Source: Cyrtodaria siliqua (taxonomy: Eukaryota > Mollusca > Bivalvia > Adapedonta > Hiatellidae). Taken from it: 64,000 nucleotides of DNA. The notes beneath the pieces are model-generated. The model was not told the DNA's origin. It saw only the letters and a program-made list of their open reading frames with translations, and made no database searches. Made by a program: the position numbers and the translations under genes. This document shows positions 62,601 through 64,000 of this stretch, piece after piece (within the stretch, counting starts at the first letter, position 1; every line of letters starts with the position of its first letter). Where the stretch lies: NCBI GenBank assembly GCA_037043455.1, contig JAWPHD010010329.1, positions 1 through 64,000 of the forward strand. Direction: 5' to 3'.

Positions 62601-62785
62601 GTTGCCTTTGCTTATATATCAACATGCTCTCACTGATATTACATCAGGCAATGTTGCCTTTGCTTATATATCAATATGCTTTTCCTGATATAACATCAGG
62701 CAATGTTGCTTTTGCTTATATATCAACATGTTCTCTCTGATATTTCTTCAGACAATGTTGCCTTTGCTTATTTATCACATAACGT
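56609..62785. repeat. satellite of ~50-bp units, second block
   Basis: The block resumes at 'tcaacatgctc', exactly where the first block was cut, and holds about 120 units. Local higher-order units are seen: a ~114-bp dimer with 'tttttatttaaatatcaac' near 58.4-59.2 kb, and a 156-bp trimer near 60.2-60.56 kb starting at 60201, 60357 and 60513. No coding. Confidence 0.95.
58882..62728. repeat. 1,908-bp tandem duplication inside the 50-bp satellite
   Basis: 58882-60789 recurs at 60790-62728 with a constant 1,908-bp offset. Rare variants such as 'caacatcctttttctg' and 'gttttcggatcttactcc' are shared. One clear difference is 'gcttaaatat' (59821) against 'gcttatatat' (about 61729). Recent unequal exchange. 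Confidence 0.88.
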
Positions 62786-62850
62786 CCCTTGTTAGCAGTG
62801 TCGAACACTCATTTAATATTCTATTGTATGACACAAGTGTAATACAACCT

Positions 62851-63656
62851 CAGAGCTCTAGATAAGGTTTTTGCTATTTGGGTTTTTCACCCATCATTTT
62901 TTTATATTTGTTTTTTTTAACCCAGTCAAAAAAAAATTATCAATATTTATACCCTTTGTTTTTTTTATATTTGCTTTTTTTTTTCCAACTATTTATAGTT
63001 ATTGTAAATTTTACAATGCTTATGAGTAGATGAAAAAATTGTCAATATGTGCTTGTTTACACACGTGTGTATGTTTTATTCGTTTGTTAAATATTAATAT
63101 GGTTTACTTTTATAATCAAACAATCAGGAAAACAAAGTAAAACAAAAGTAGAATGCTTACAGTGACCTTTAATACCGTTTTATTCTAGACTAGAACCATA
63201 TTACTTCTTATAGGACAATAACAATAACTTTTCGTATTTTACGGGAAAATTTGACAGGATATTAATACGCAGACTGGATTACAGTACCTATTAACGATAC
63301 CTCAATTCAACACGTTTTATAAAGTAAACATAACTCGAAACCCGTCTGTGAAATGTTTGTTTAGTCATACGTAGACTCGTTCTCAATATGTTCTAATCGA
63401 GTCTTGCATCATACAGTACTAGGAACATATTCTACAAACGTGTGACGATTACGGAACAGAACAATTCGACAATCAAACAAACCATTTAAATCTGCGAAAC
63501 GCGGTGTATTTACGTTTCGGTACGCATTGAAATAAATCATTTGTGTTTTCCTTATTGTTTTTTACGTTTTTAGTACGCATAGGAAGAAATCTTTTGCGTT
63601 TTTTGGCTCATTTATTTGCGTAAATTACGCAGATACGCAGCTTATCTAGAGCACTG
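62851..63656. mobile_element. non-autonomous TIR element, 806 bp
   Basis: 'cagagctctagataag' at 62851 and, on minus from 63656, 'cagtgctctagataag' form the inverted ends. A 6-bp direct repeat 'caacct' flanks it (62845-62850 and 63657-63662). No coding. The repeat length does not settle the superfamily; hAT elements usually give 8 bp. Confidence 0.65.
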
Positions 63657-63662
63657 CAACCT

Positions 63663-64000
63663 GGAACGATTTTGATTGGTTGAGATAAACCTGTAGCACT
63701 ACACAAGTTTATTAACTGAAACTATTTTATTTATTACAAATTCACCCAGATCTGAGTCATAAACTTATTATTTGTGACAGCTTATAAAAAAATAATGCAC
63801 GTTATACAAAACATTGTTGTTGGTTTGTTAAAAAGTTCGCGTAAACTGCTATTTTGTAAAGAGGTAAAACACGAACTCTTTTATACGAAACGTTTTGTGT
63901 GAGATGCGACGTTACAACGTCACATATTTTATGACGTTTTGGCGCTAAAGTTTGTCTGACGTCGTGGCGGTTCTATGTCCATCTAAATTAATTTTTACTA
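63663..64000. other. no recognised feature
   Basis: AT-rich flank without a domain-bearing frame or recognisable repeat up to the window end. Confidence 0.4.

Noticed and set aside
52645..62785. Leucine-rich frames of up to 173 codons resembling transmembrane proteins
   Set aside because: They are by-products of the ~50-bp satellite; all three forward frames give similar periodic peptides.

Overview
The window is AT-rich eukaryotic, non-coding-dominated DNA. It looks like a mollusc, most likely a bivalve: dispersed repeats carrying 'gggccataactc' and 'tcacctgagcc' blocks, several tRNA-derived SINE families, a DIRS-type retrotransposon, and many short TIR elements. That assignment rests on recognising repeat style, not on a database search. 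I see no complete host protein-coding gene and no functional tRNA, rRNA or CRISPR array. Most of the many open frames are by-products of tandem repeats whose period is, or multiplies to, a multiple of three.

Layout. 1-8.2 kb: simple repeats, a TTAA-flanked non-autonomous element (2.63-3.56 kb), SINE fragments and a long fold-back element (7.51-8.00 kb). 8.2-21.5 kb: one 13.3-kb satellite of 30/31-bp units with two generations of large internal duplication. 22-26.5 kb: SINE pieces, 21-bp and 26-bp minisatellites, GAAA tracts and a hairpin element. 27.13-35.36 kb: an 8.2-kb DIRS-like tyrosine-recombinase retrotransposon on the minus strand. Its inverted termini, internal complementary region and flanking AAT triplets are all readable. 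It is broken by a 2.3-kb TTAA-flanked element in gag that carries a THAP first exon, by a 49-bp tandem expansion inside RNase H, by a SINE in the recombinase, and by point lesions. 35.4-37.4 kb: degenerate ~150-bp repeats. 37.7 kb: a hairpin. 38.25-39.59 kb: a mariner with perfect 29-bp TIRs and one frameshift. 39.6-40.65 kb: a 16-bp minisatellite. 41-52.6 kb: SINEs, small palindromic elements, and two possible exon remnants (43.4 and 48.1 kb). 52.6-62.8 kb: a second satellite of ~50-bp units, split by two TA-targeting elements inserted side by side, with a 1,908-bp duplication. 62.85-63.66 kb: one more TIR element.

Biologically the window is a record of layered transposition and satellite expansion. 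The best-supported points are the target-site duplications whose removal restores an interrupted reading frame (gag, recombinase) or an interrupted satellite unit (54.16-56.61 kb). The most unusual one is the TTAA-flanked element inside gag. It holds two first exons facing each other behind matching CRE-type promoter blocks: a THAP exon on minus and a P2X7-like acidic exon on plus.
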